From the NCBI RefSeq assembly GCF_963855985.1, contig NC_087095.1:9868001-9932000 (forward strand): a DNA stretch of 64,000 nt, in the 5' to 3' direction. Source of the DNA: Ostrinia nubilalis. Taxonomy: Eukaryota; Arthropoda; Insecta; Lepidoptera; Crambidae. The notes under the pieces are model-generated. The model saw only the letters and a program-made list of their open reading frames with translations. It searched no databases and was not told where the DNA came from. A program made the translations under genes and the position numbers. Within the stretch, counting starts at the first letter, position 1. The number at the start of each line of letters is the position of its first letter. Below, in pieces: positions 12,781 through 25,100 of the stretch.

Positions 12781-14030
12781 GGGGAACCTGTTGTACTTAG
12801 GCCAGTTTTTCGAATTTTGATTTTTTGAAAAATAATGGTGATAGTTAAACTTGTCTAGTGCAGTTATATTTTTAAAGATCATTTAATTAACTACATAATT
12901 CATTCATAAAATTGTGTATAATTTTAAAAATTTGGGCATACTAGCTGCTAGAAAAAAAAAGGGAAAACTGTCCTAGGTACAACAAACCAGATGTACCTTG
13001 GACCGTGTAGGTACGTTGTACCTATTTAAATTTAAATAAATGCTTATATTCGCTTCAATTTGTTAATTTTCTGTTAAATTATTATTTGAAATACCAATTA
13101 TTACAGTTATTAGCAACAATATCTAAGTAAAAGTATTTTTTTAAAAAGATCCTCATCCATATTTTTTTTACTAATTATTTTTCACAATTTTTTGGCAACA
13201 AATCACTTAAGTTTAAGTCGGCTCTCCAGTCCATGTTTAGCCTTACACAATCAACAAAAATATGACAATATTCAACATTTTTTCTAGAAAATTTTGTTGA
13301 ATGTTGATATGTTATGTCGTGTAGGACAAAATACGCGCTGGAGTGGCTTTAACTTGCAATCTAGTTTTTTTTATTTCTTATCATTTAACTTAAATTCTAG
13401 CAAAATATCCATTAAAACCGCTTTATCAACAAAAATAATCTTAAAAAAGTCATATGAAGATACATTAAATGTAAATTTTAAAAAACATTAGAAATTAAAA
13501 AAATATATATCAAAAACAGACTGAATTGCTATTTTGAGGTCTTCGGGGCATTGTTTCTATAACAGTATAATATGTTTTTTTTATTACAATAAAATTCTCA
13601 TTAAAACGTAATGAAAATCAGTGACCAAGGTACATCGCTAGTTGGGTGGTCAAGGTACAACATTACGACTACTTCACTTAATAAGCATAATAAACCCACT
13701 TCCATTTGAGCTTAGGATCTGAAACTCATATCGTCCAGTAGCTAGATATATAAAGATTATGTTCTAACTATAACCGTTTTGTCAAACATGCAACATTTTT
13801 CATAAATTGACATGAAGTAAACCTCCAAAATCTCACTGCGTCAGTGTAAAATATTAAATTACCATTTTTTCTTGTACTTGCACGGCGTCGGCGAATCTTA
13901 GCTAACTTCACGTTAATGTTGACAAATAACGTATGTAATACCCTAGACAACTTTTCATAAAACCGCATAATTTAAAAAATATATACAATTGTTTTAGGTA
14001 CAACTCTGTCCAAGGTTCAACAGGTTCCCC
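12781..14030. mobile_element. 1.25-kb non-autonomous DNA transposon with repeated GGTACAAC motifs
   Basis: Terminal inverted repeats GGGGAACCTGTTG (12781-12793) and CAACAGGTTCCCC (14018-14030), each flanked by TA (12779-12780 and 14031-14032). The words GGTACAAC, CCAAGGTAC and their complements recur inside, at about 12790, 12973, 12992-13022, 13622, 13652 and 13995. No transposase frame is present. The short open frames at 13294-13491 and 13768-13968 have no family features. Confidence 0.85.
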
Positions 14031-14230
14031 TACGTATTCTCGAACAGAAGAAATCAATTTTTATTCCCACCTCCCATTTTACATATTTATATCAAGACTT
14101 CTTGCGGTTCTAATACTGTGACTTTTTAAATTTATGAGTGAGAAAAAATTCATCATAATTTGTTCAACGGTTTAAGCGGTAAAACCTTAACAAAGAATTT
14201 CTTATTTATAAATTCGTAATATTGATGTCT

Positions 14231-14353
14231 TAGGCAGAGTTGTACCACCTTATTTTAACCGTAACAATAACCCTAACCGGTGCTTTTTTAATGAAGTTTG
14301 ACTGATTTTTGACGTTTGTCAAAGTTAAAGTAAGATGGTGCAGCTCATCCTTA
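14231..14353. mobile_element. MITE of the AAGGCTGAGTTGCACCA family, copy 2
   Basis: Diverged ends (taggcagagttgtaccacc and ggtgcagctcatccttag) around the core with aaccggtgc and ttgacgtttgtcaaagtt. Same architecture as the copy at 5663. Confidence 0.75.
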
Positions 14354-16742
14354 GTTTACCATTACACTGATGGATAGCGCTCACAGCTGTCTACACGTAA
14401 TATTGATACAACAGAAGTGATTTGTCTTAAAGAGAAGAGAACGTGACTCGAATTCAGTTTACAGTTCTGTCATTCATTTTAACAAATTTCCCGAACTGGG
14501 AATAGTAACAGGAATACTAATGAAGTATTTTAAATGGGGCTTGCAGAATGTCTTTGAAAATGCACTGATATTCAAATGAACAGAGATATTCTGAAGTATT
14601 TCCTGGAAACTTGAAACAGACGCAATGAAACGAAAACAATTTCAGCTGTCGTTTCAACAAAAGCGACATCGGAAAGTTACTGTCAAAAAAGCATTTACTT
14701 TGACTTCTAATATAGGTATAGTTACGTTTTCAGAAAAACTACATTATTTTTGCTCGAATACGAGTTTATTAGAATCTCTTCAAATCTGTCAATAATTCTC
14801 AAAAAAAAGTTTGCAGCAAAGCAGTACCTAGTGAGGAAGTATTTTCTAGTTTATGATAAATACCTTACACGTACACGTTAATTATATGTGAAAATGTTAA
14901 TTCTACTTTTATATAAGAACAGCCTAATGTCATGGTAATGGTAGGTCAGATTTTAGTAGGTAATAAGTACATTTATTTTCTGAGGAAAGATTTGTCATTA
15001 TGTTCTTTACAAAACTACCAATCTTTTCACTTACTTTTTGCTGCTAAAAATTATCTCATGATTGAAAAATCGGCTCTAAACATCTACCTACATTATTTAA
15101 CTTCAGATTCGACTTGTTTCTATGATCGGACTAAATCAATTAACTCTGACGGATTACCTCTAATAGGTAACAAGATCAGATACAAATGGATTAATTCTCG
15201 TTATCCTTTATCCAATAACTGAACTTAGCAATGTGCTATTAATAAATAATTAACAAATAGCTCTCAAGGTAATATAGGTAGGTAAACCGTAGGCAGAATT
15301 CATAGCTTTTTCCGAGTACTCGTATTTATTTCACCGAATATTTTACTGGAAGGCTGAAAAGTATCTGTTTCAATGTTTGTACGTTATGAAATAAAAGGAT
15401 TTTTGAGAATGATACTTTTAAGGTTGGTTGCGTAAATAAAATATTATTTACACACATTTGTAGGAAAGGCTTTTTAAATTTTTATTCTAACTGTGACTTA
15501 TTGTTAACATTATTGCAAGTTAGACCTCCGACTTGCAGTAATGTTATTAATATTCTGTTATAACTGATTGTCACATCAGCAGTTACACCACACATTAAAA
15601 GTTATCAGCGATTTTTTGCCATACAACTTCGATTCATAGAACGGCTCCTTAATTCTCTAGTACGCCACTATTACGATTTGACTGAGGCGGGGAGGTGTCC
15701 AGAGCTATGTTTTACCAGTTAAAGAAACTAAATGACGTTAGTGGTTTCAGCACAATCGCGAAGGATCATCTTACCCCAGGGGATCAACTCGTACAGTTAC
15801 TTTCCCCTACCTCTCGTTGCTTGATGAAGCTGGCTGATTTATTTCCCCCTATAATTATTTTAGGCGAGAATTCTCTTCTAAAAATCCCTTCATTAGAAGG
15901 CGATTAGCGTAGTCTCTATCCGAGAATCGTTCATTCTGATCGGTTTTTATTTTTTGTGCTACGTGCCCAGCCTATTTGCCCCAGTTAATCGCCCATCCGA
16001 TTAAGTTACAGTATGTTACATACATTTTGTTACTCGGTTGTGAGGAACGTTTGAAAAAAGTGGCTTTTGCCACGACGTGGACTGAAACTTGATCGTTGTT
16101 AAACCGGTTGCAGGCTCAAATGTGGAATTTGTGTAATTAATTTAATTTACATATTACGTATGTAGCCCACGCGTTAATACAAAAAAAATCCTCCCTCGTG
16201 AAAATTGTCATTAAGGTACCGATCCATTTCACTGCATTAATAAATTTAAGTTACTTGTATTTAGGCTAAGTTTTTATTCAATAAATTTATCTTATCTTAT
16301 CTTATGGTAAAAAAATCAAATAAATAAATAAAAAAAGTTTATATTGAAAACTTTAACTTCTTAATCGAAACATTTTGCTACACCTACAAGATATGATTTT
16401 CAAATAGGTAACAACTTGACAAACTTGTCGTGTATTGCGACAAATCGTGTTTCTGAAGTTTTACGTTCACATCTGGCGGTAGTTAGTAAACTTGGAGGCC
16501 AAGTTTAAAATCTATTTACCACAAAACACAAATCATATCATTAATTTATGTGAAAGAAACTATTTCCTTAAATTGTTTCAAAAAGTCATCATAGATTACG
16601 ATTTTAAAGAAATAGCAAACCTGCATGGTCAATTATTTGGAAAAATAATAAAAAGTTACCTACTACAAGGAAACCAAATAACTCTGTTCAAGTTTGCTTT
16701 ATTTTTTTTTTGTTTAAAAACTTTGAAAACTTTCAAACTTAC
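14354..16742. other. Intergenic or intronic, no exon recognised
   Basis: If the signal-peptide exon at 16743-16811 is real, this stretch is its first intron on the minus strand. No second exon was recognised. A (TTATC)n run at about 16285-16305 looks like the tail of an old plus-strand retroelement insertion. Confidence 0.4.
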
Positions 16743-16811
16743 CGGCAAAAGGAGCGCATTGATGCCCTCGCCCGCCAACAGTGCAACAACCAGGAAGAAA
16801 AACGCTTTCAT
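16743..16811 (-). CDS. First coding exon of a secreted protein (signal peptide), partial gene
   Basis: Reading on the minus strand from ATG at 16811, 23 codons give MKAFFFLVVALLAGEGINAL followed by LLP, a textbook signal peptide (K, hydrophobic core, small residues before Ala). The exon ends at a perfect donor (CCG|gtaagt, phase 0). A TATA box lies 106 bp upstream of the ATG on the same strand, and the region between is GC-rich unlike its surroundings. Small first exons holding only a signal peptide are common in insect cuticle, chorion and other secreted-protein genes. The downstream exons would be at lower coordinates or beyond the window start and I could not identify them, so the product is unknown. 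A longer open frame runs through the exon, but its upstream part is probably 5' UTR. Confidence 0.55.
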
Positions 16812-16916
16812 CACGCTGACACAAATGTTGCACTCACAAAAGTTCAATGGAAAGCTCTCCAGCGAGCTTCGGCGGCGCTGGGAAACTTGTGAATGGCGCG
16901 GGACCAACCCCCATCC

Positions 16917-16923
16917 CTTTATA
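16917..16923 (-). promoter_or_regulatory. TATA box for the signal-peptide exon
   Basis: On the minus strand the sequence reads CCCCTATAAAGGG. It is the only GC-flanked TATAAA close upstream of the ATG at 16811. A start site about 30 bp downstream (near 16890) would give an 80-base leader. Confidence 0.5.
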
Positions 16924-16999
16924 GGGGTGCCAAACGTTACTGCGCACCCGGCTCTGCGCTTTAACTAACACTCCCACAAGCAACACTTCCGCGAAAAAA

Positions 17000-18978
17000 G
17001 TTTGCACTATTACAGTCAAAAGTCATATTTTGTTTTTAAAAACAAAAGAAAAAAGAACGCGAATTTTTTTAAGTCAAACTAACCTTTTTCAAACGAATTA
17101 AATTTTTGTAAGCGGCCAGCAATAATGTAAAAGGCGTTATCCAAGTATGATCTTGTTTTGCACAACGTGATAACGAAAACTATTTATGACTTTAAAGCTT
17201 AATGTGACAATAAAAGAGTATAAATCACTGGCAATAATAATAATTCCGCGTGTTCATACGAGAAATATTTTTATATCGCGTGATAACGTTCCACGTAAAC
17301 GTAGAACACGTTTAATGATAGTCGTAAAGTATTCTGAAGAAATTCGAGAGAGTTATCAAGTGCACAGCACGAGCGTTACCTTATCATCGTTATTTATTCA
17401 GCAAATATGTACGACGAGTGTTCGCGTAATTGTTTGCCATAAAATATAGGGTGTAGGGAACTAATTAAGTACAACAAATGCATGCTGTGAACTCGAGTGG
17501 TAGGTATAGTCTTTGGTACCAAACAGTGTTTTAATAAGCTTTTCACCCCTCTTCTTCTTCTTTTCACTTCGTCTTTCACAGTTTAAAATAGGTATCGTGT
17601 AAGTTTTTCTCAACCAAACCAGTCTTTGACGCCCTGGATAAATTATACAGGTATGTTACCTATTCCATTTTACTATAAAATATATATTAGGTACTTACTT
17701 TTTTGTTTACCCTTTTAATGTTAAGGTACTTTAAATCCGATTTTCCATGGTATCCCATCTGTTTTGATATCTTAAGGTTTAATTTTCATAAGTTCTCTCC
17801 CGGATGTTATTGTTTACGAGAACATTTAATTAATTCAAACAGGACTACCGGATTTTATATCAACTAATTATTATTTGCAGACAATAGAAAAATATCTGAA
17901 ACTCCTTGGATCGCATATGATATTCTTTCTAAAAAATCATTTCAGCTGAACAAGACGAAGATCCGAAACTACAACACAAAGGTCACAAACGAGCAACATT
18001 ATATCGGTTACTGCTTGCGACTTAAGTTGGCGACAATCGCCGACAGTGGCCGATGCATCGCGTAACATATAGTCATAGCGTCAACATGTCATGACTGCTA
18101 TAGGCGCGAGTCGGAGACTGTCGCCGACAGTTGCCTAAAAGTCACTCACCGTCGCCAATCACAATCGCAAAAAGGTGACTGAGTTTCTTCCACAGCTTCT
18201 TCTCAGCACCAGCCCATATTATGTTGTCCCGAAGTGGTAGTAGAGCAAGCTATATTTAGGAAGTGTATAAGTGCCCTATTTGATTTGATTTGATTTAAGT
18301 CGCTCGTCTGTGAGCTCTCTAAGTTTGCAAATCGCAGCGCCACCACTTCGCACTTACACAATTTCCTTAACATCCTTTCCAATAACCGACTCTATGATTG
18401 CTCGTTTCCAAGAAAACAACTTAAAAGAGCAATCTCTTCTGAAACTTAGGTTAAGGTAAATATTTGCTATTGTTCAGTGATAAAATTAGTAAATAATAAA
18501 CTTGTTCGCTATAATCATTTCCTATTGAGACATGGTTTACGTTTTATTTACTTAAGATTTGGTCAGAAATAAAAACTTTGACAATATCATTTTTAATATA
18601 AATATAAGGACGTCAAACTAAAAATAGTGACGTCTTATCTTTTTGTAATAAAAGCTATTTTGTTTGTAACAAAAATGTATAGCCTGATATTACTGTCGAT
18701 TTTACTACTGAACATTTCTACTTTTTTACTACTTTCTATTTATGACATTAATTGATAAAAAATTAGATTAGTAGTTTAGAGATATACAATGATAAAACAT
18801 GTCAAAACACGGTTATTTATTATATTAACCTTCCTGATAACAATGTGAAATAAAAACAGGAAAAGGAAAGCAAACATTTTCAGTTAGTTTATGCTTAACG
18901 TAAAATGTGTTAAGGCCTGCTGAACTAAATATTTACTTTTTATTACAATCAAAGACAAAATAATATAAAAAAATACAA
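17000..18978. other. Intergenic, no gene seen
   Basis: AT-rich DNA. At 18003-18170 words such as GGCGACAATCGCCGACAG and CTGTCGCCGACAGTTGCC occur in opposite orientation, suggesting a degraded GC-rich fold-back element. Confidence 0.45.
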
Positions 18979-19100
18979 TAAGGCTGAATTGCCCCACCTA
19001 ACTTTAACGGTAACTATAACGATAACCGGTGCTATTTGTATGGAGTTTGATAGATTTTTGACGTTTGTTAAAGTCAAAGTAAAATGGTGCAACTCAGCCA
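18979..19100. mobile_element. MITE of the AAGGCTGAGTTGCACCA family, copy 3
   Basis: Left end taaggctgaattgccccacc, right end ggtgcaactcagcc, with the shared core ataaccggtgc, tatggagtttgat and ttgacgtttgtt. The right tip lacks the final TTA. Confidence 0.78.
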
Positions 19101-20158
19101 GAGAAAAAAATAGTGTGTTACTTTAACTTTATTATTAATTCTGAGAAAGTAGTAGGTCATAAAATCTTATTATTCTCAATTTTTTGAATAATCTTAAATG
19201 CCAAACATCCGTTTTCATTTGTAATTAAACAACAATCCAAACTCCTTTGGCATTTCAACGGGATCCAAGATAACTCTGTTAGTTCAGTATATTGAGATTT
19301 GAGCAAAGTTCTCGAAACTTTCATTGGTTATTAAGAAAATCAACAATGGTTGATTCCAGTTCAGTTGTTTTCTATGCTTGGCACACTAAATGATTCGCAT
19401 GTAGTCTGTCTTAAATCATTATAAACACCGCTGTAATCTATTTGATGGAATGAGTTTATGGGTGTTCTTTCATTATATCATAAGTACTCGTATCACATCG
19501 GAATCATCAACTTAGTACCTATTAAAAGCCCACTCTCCTCTGATCGCATTAGTGAGCAATCAATATCCAATCAATCTTGACTCTTCTTCATTGAAGAATT
19601 AGATATGCAGATGTACCTATAAGCATAAATTATTTGTTTTGTATGTTACAGTCCTCGGTTATACTTGTAAATTTTCAACTCCAGTTTTAATTTTTGTTTA
19701 GCTTTACAATTAATAGACAGTTCTAATTGGTAATTTATATGTAAATTATTCACTTACAAACATGATCAATTCAACTCTTGTAGAGAATTTGTGATGGTAA
19801 CATTTATTTCTAACCTAATCATAACTGATTGAAGCAATCTTAATTTTAACATTACTAAAACATGGTTTTTGAGCTACGTACGATATTATTAATATTATCA
19901 TTATTTTTGGTAACTTTTATCTGCACAATGAACCTTCTCTAGGAAAACTGACTTTACTCGCTCGCCCCCGTGGGATAGCTAATAATGGTCATAATAAAGG
20001 TTTAACAACCTCGGTTATATTAGCTATAGTTTATGGACTTGCTACATTATTAAAGTTTCACTAACAAAAAGGAGATTTTCATTATGTCTGGCTTAGCAAG
20101 ATGTTTAAATAGAAGTAGGTATGCATTTTAATTAAGTCTTTGTACTGTACTTTTCAGG

Positions 20159-20350
20159 ACAGGAAAGTTCTGGAGTGGCGACCACGAGCCGGAAGACGTT
20201 GCGTGGGCAGGCCTCCCACTAAGTGGCCGACGATCTGGTGAAGGTTGCGGGAGGTGCCTGGATGCGAGCGGCGCAGCACCGGTCTTTGTGGAAGTCCTTG
20301 GGGGAGGCCTTTGTCCAGCAGTGGACGTCTTTCGGCTGAAACGACGACTA
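20159..20350 (+). mobile_element. 3' end of an RTE-type non-LTR retrotransposon, frameshifted
   Basis: Encodes the terminal piece of an RTE reverse transcriptase: RKVLEWRPRAGRRCVGRPP, then after a one-base loss the equivalents of KVAG..W..A..R..WKSLGEAFVQQWTSFG, followed by TGA and a GACGAC tract. The same terminus is better preserved at 47811-48030 in the nudel gene. Confidence 0.75.
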
Positions 20351-20854
20351 CTGTAGTTACTTTACTTTTAGTGAATCGTAGAGTTTCCTTTGTTAAATGA
20401 TTCATTTCTACGTGTATTCATTCTAAAATTTTCTAAGGAAACAATAATCACATTAAATCTATACATAGCTACCTGTCCTATTGTCAGGTTGATCCATATC
20501 TGATGTAGACAAACGAGATGACTATAATCAAATCCGAATTGTTTTTCCTCACAAAATAACAACACATTTTTTCCCAATACGTAATACAAAATAAAGTAAT
20601 ACTTTTTGTCTGCCTGTTTGTTTCGTTTAGGAATTTTAGTGTAATAAGTAGAGATAGGTTTGACTTCAGAGAAGTTTGACTTCTTACTGCCCTAAATGAT
20701 GTGTTTTTAATAAAACAGTAGTTTCGGGGCTTTATCATACTTACAGGTGAACTGCGATGTAAAAGTAATGCGAGGTAGTTTTGCAATTAATTCTAAATCT
20801 AACAGGCACACAAAGTCTGAAACGAATATGCTACAATAGCGTCTAAACGCAGCC

Positions 20855-21013
20855 TAAAGTTAACCTTTCGAACTAAGCGTCACAGACGCAGCGTCTTTAG
20901 CTTTGGCCTTGTGCCACCAATGCCGCGTCACTAACTCGCTTCGAAAGGCTACCTTTAAGCCCAAAGCTAAAGACGCTGCGTTTGTGACGCTTAGTTCGAA
21001 AGGCTACCTTAAG
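20855..21013. mobile_element. Fold-back MITE with ~47-bp arms
   Basis: Left arm 20861-20907 (ccttTCGAACTAAGCGTCAC..GACGCAGCGTCTTTAGC) is repeated inverted at about 20960-21011 with few mismatches. A third partial copy of the arm tip (cgcttcgaaaggctacctt) lies in the loop. It is very GC-rich against its surroundings and has no coding capacity. Confidence 0.8.
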
Positions 21014-21841
21014 GTGACTTTTATATTGCAGACTTTATGTCAACAGTTTTATAAATTGTAGGCTCTTTACATTAATTCTGAGTTGTTTATTGACGGTGGA
21101 TAATCTTTCTTTTATTAAACACTTTTATGGCTCCAAATTGGTATACATGATAGAATTGAAGTCTTTCTTTCACAAGTGATGTATGGAAATGTACAATTAC
21201 TTACACTTATATGAGCATTGCGTTAGGACACAGGCCAATATCTAAGTGTAATCAGATAATCAACAGACACCTCAATTTTTTCGTCGGCCCACATAAAACA
21301 AGGACACACCTACTGTTTTGCTCTCATTTCTTCAATTACATTAACTAAGCAATCTATGCCATATTAACGTAAATAGCTACTGCGTTTGTCAGATTAGAGG
21401 CAAATAATGAACCGAGCAAAGATAATAAATTGCATTGTTTGCTGTCGTACTATTATGCAAATGTCAGAAATACACCGAAGGTAACTACGTCATGTGGTTT
21501 TAACGTCCATTATGTTGACAGTGTAGAGTGTAAAACTAGAAACAACTTCGAGCAATAAAAGCGACTAACTATTAACATTAACGGTGAAAGATTTTTTTAA
21601 TAAATAATGCATTGCTTTATTATTTCCAATGTATCGTACACAATGTATCGTGAAGGTATAATAAATGCTTACTACGTATTGTAATTTTGTGGCAACGGAA
21701 AGTGGTGTTATTATGAAGCATAAATCACGGAATCAGACAAAATCTCCATATTTTTAAACCGAACCTAATTGGGTCCTATCTCAATTTGAGTTATGGCGCA
21801 TACTACTCAATTAGGATAGCGATTGAATGAGTTGCCTCAAC

Positions 21842-21906
21842 CACACCAACGCGTGCAGATCGCCATCGCCGGCGCGATCACGGCGCGATCTGCACGCGTT
21901 GGTGTG
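21842..21906. repeat. Perfect 22-bp inverted repeat, GC-rich hairpin
   Basis: Arms 21842-21863 and 21885-21906 are exact reverse complements (CACACCAACGCGTGCAGATC and two further bases), enclosing a 21-base GC-rich loop that itself contains cgccggcg. It could be a tiny fold-back element or a terminator-like hairpin. The surroundings are AT-rich. Confidence 0.85.
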
Positions 21907-22015
21907 ATTGAAGCTTTTAACGTTAACTCTGATCTAAACTCTACTGTAGGTAGGTATCATAAAGTACTTTACTAGAAAATTTTTGAAAATAAAATATAAG
22001 CCCACAATAATACAA

Positions 22016-22021
22016 TTTATT
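22016..22021 (-). terminator. Poly(A) signal of the Osiris gene
   Basis: AATAAA on the minus strand, 133 bp beyond the stop codon at 22154. It is the first canonical hexamer downstream. Confidence 0.6.
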
Positions 22022-22153
22022 TAATTTACTACACTAAAACATCAATAATATGAGGAATATAAAACATGTCTATCAGGATATAGCACTTGGGACAAGTATG
22101 AGTACATTCCGGTCACAACGTTATACAGAGCGCGGAACAGGTGCACAAATACG

Positions 22154-25100
22154 TCAAGCTGAAACGACAGTAGTGGGACTTTGAAAACGGAGTCCATTGT
22201 AGGGCAGTTCCAATGCGTAATCAGCCTGCACATCGCCGGGTCTAGTAGTTATATCAGTAAGGGGAGTGGGAGCTTCGATAGAAGTAAAAATAGGCGGAGT
22301 GCCATCAGGGCCAGGGTACACTGGGTATATCCTTGCTTCTGCCTCTTGCTTGACAGCTTTAGGCAGCTCTGGCTTCCACGTCACTATGTCAGTGTGCTTG
22401 AAATCCTTGCCGTGTTCTATTGATCGGTCGATTTTAACTACTGGGCTGTTACTGTTAGGCCAGGGGTTTTGTACGGACATCGAAGGAGGCGGCGTTGCAG
22501 GCATCAGTCCAGGTTGAGGCCAATCGTCTCGGCTCCTCTTCTCGTAGTACGGGTCGTATGGGTAGGAGTGGTAGAAGCCGTAGTTTACCGGACTTGAAGC
22601 AATCTAGAACAGAACATCTGTTAACAGGTTACCAAGGGAATTTTTAGTAATGTGCTCTAAGCCTAGTAGGTGACATGTAAATTTATTACTGTTACTTAAG
22701 TTATTATTATGATTAAGCAGTTCACTATTGAGTTATTCAAATTTCTACTAACTTCTGGTTAAGGAGAAAGGAGAGAAAGAAATAAAATGGAGTCTGGTTA
22801 AGTAAATTCATACCTTCCCCCTCTCATGATACCCATCATAATTAGGTTCTACCTAGAAGAAAATGTTAACTTTATGGTTAGAATGTTAAATTCATCCATT
22901 CCAAAAACATGGATGTGTTAATAATTTGTAAGTATGCGCAAAATCACTTTCTTTCAAACAACTTAGTTCGCAAGCTTAATAAATTCAGTACACTGTTTCT
23001 TCTTTCCATGATGTTTCATAAAGTTTTATTAAAACCACGTAAAACAATGGCGAAAAAGAATAAAGGTCTGTGTAATGCGTATGAAACAAAAATTAGAGCG
23101 CATTGTTAGGGATTTGTAAGGCTCTAAATTGTTATGTTATTTTGTATGTGGTTCAATTTAATTTTGTACTTGTTAGTAATAATGTCATCAGAAAATGTCA
23201 TGTGTTAGAACGCGTGGGTTATTTCAATTTGACTTTGTATTGTTAGTAATATGAAATACATTTTGATTTGCTTACCTTCTTAAGTCCTTGGATAGAAGCT
23301 AGGATAAGCGCCATTTTGGCTAGCAATAAGGCTTTCCCGCCGAGTACGGCTAGGAATTGGAAGCCCATGGGAACTAACACCATGCCGATGGAGACTATAC
23401 CGAACATCATCATAGTCATCATTTGATGACGCCGTCGGCCTCGGTATTCCACTGTAAAAGATATTTTGTAACTATCATTTTTGTTTACGTTGTTTCATGC
23501 AAGGGATTCCCAAAAGTGACAGTAGGTATACATTACGCGGTTCTAGCACTAACTTATTAACAAATTCCACCTTTCCACGTTGCCTAGAACAAATCTGGTA
23601 ATATTAATCCACTTTGCTCACAAAAAATACGACCTCAAATCCCCGAAATGTATGTAAGGAAGGAATTTTTAGTACATTATCCTTGCCGTAGCTTCATGAT
23701 TTCATTTTTGTATCAATATTTCCATAAGAACTTTATGTTAAGCAAATCCCTGAGCATTTCAAATGTGAAAACAATTGTCTCTCTGGGATGTAATACCAGA
23801 TTATGTAAAACTTATCGGCAAAGAAAGTCTGTGCCCGCGACTTCGTACGCATGTAACTGATTTGAATATTTTTTCCCCATTTTCTCAAAATTTTTCATTA
23901 CTGCTCTGCTCTTATAGCCTCCTCAATAAAGGAGCTATTGCAGTAACACATTTTTTTTTAAATAGGACCAGTAGTTCCTGAGATTAGCGCGTTCAATCAC
24001 ACAAATTACATTCTTCAGCTTAATAACATTAATAACTAGCTGACACGGTGAGCTTCCTACCACTTTTAAAAATATTCTATTACCTTTGTTCATCAGACTT
24101 AAACAATTGTAGCGGTGAAAGAATTTTATCAAATCGGTCCAGTAGTTTAGTAGCATGTTCAATTCAAACAAGCAAGTCTTTCCCCTTTAATATTCGTGTA
24201 ATAGAAAATCTATGAAAGATGTTAATGGTGTGTCTGACCTTTATCGAGAGTCTTTCCGTCTTCAAAATCAAACTTGATGACATGTGTCCGGAGCACTTTC
24301 GCCATCCTTTGTAACGCTAATGTCCTCCATTCTCCTTCTTCCAGTTCTTTTTCAGTCCATGAGCTGGTAAAACATATTAAATATTGATTAAGTCACAATT
24401 TTTGTATAAAAGCTACACATGGAAATATGCTAAATAATTTTGGATGTAATTTTACAATACTTATAATTTTCCTCCTCTGCTTTTTTAAGTTAAACCAAAT
24501 GCGTTTTTCAAAATTAATTATAGCATGGTGCGCTTTGACAGAATTCTTTGATTAGGGGTATAATTTTCGAGGTCTGTATAACCAAAGGCTGAATTAAATG
24601 GAACATACATTCGATGATAATATTTGTTTAGGTTACCGATGGATACCACATATGGATGTTGCTTACAAAATAAAAACGTAGAGAATATTTAATTTTTATA
24701 TAGAAGTTTAGCCAATTTGGTCATAGCAGTGAGTGTGTGAACTTTTTTGAAAGTGACATTAATTTCCCTTTTGTAATATGGTTAGGAACGCAAAAATCTA
24801 TTGTAGATTAAAAATTGCCCCCAATAAGGGTTGATAAGGGTACTTTTTGGTTATGACAATGAACTGAAAAGCCCGAAGCTGGATGTAAAGGACAGCAGAA
24901 GGATATTGCTGTCCCCTTTCTTTACTGATTAAGTGTTATTCCGAAAATAGCCCCATGCGACGTTTAATAAGTCTTTTAAACCCACGCAAGGGTTCTATTT
25001 TGGGTACAAAAGCACGTCTTGCATATAAATCTTAAGTGCTTCGTAAACTTAAGCTGGATTTTATTACCAAGAGTAAAAGATTTCCATGCAGTATTTAGTG

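Noticed and set aside
14932..15222. 96-codon plus-strand frame
   Set aside because: Codon composition is like the AT-rich background and nothing resembles a known family.
16492..16968. 158-codon plus-strand open frame
   Set aside because: It overlaps the minus-strand signal-peptide exon and its promoter, its composition changes abruptly halfway, and it has no recognisable domain.
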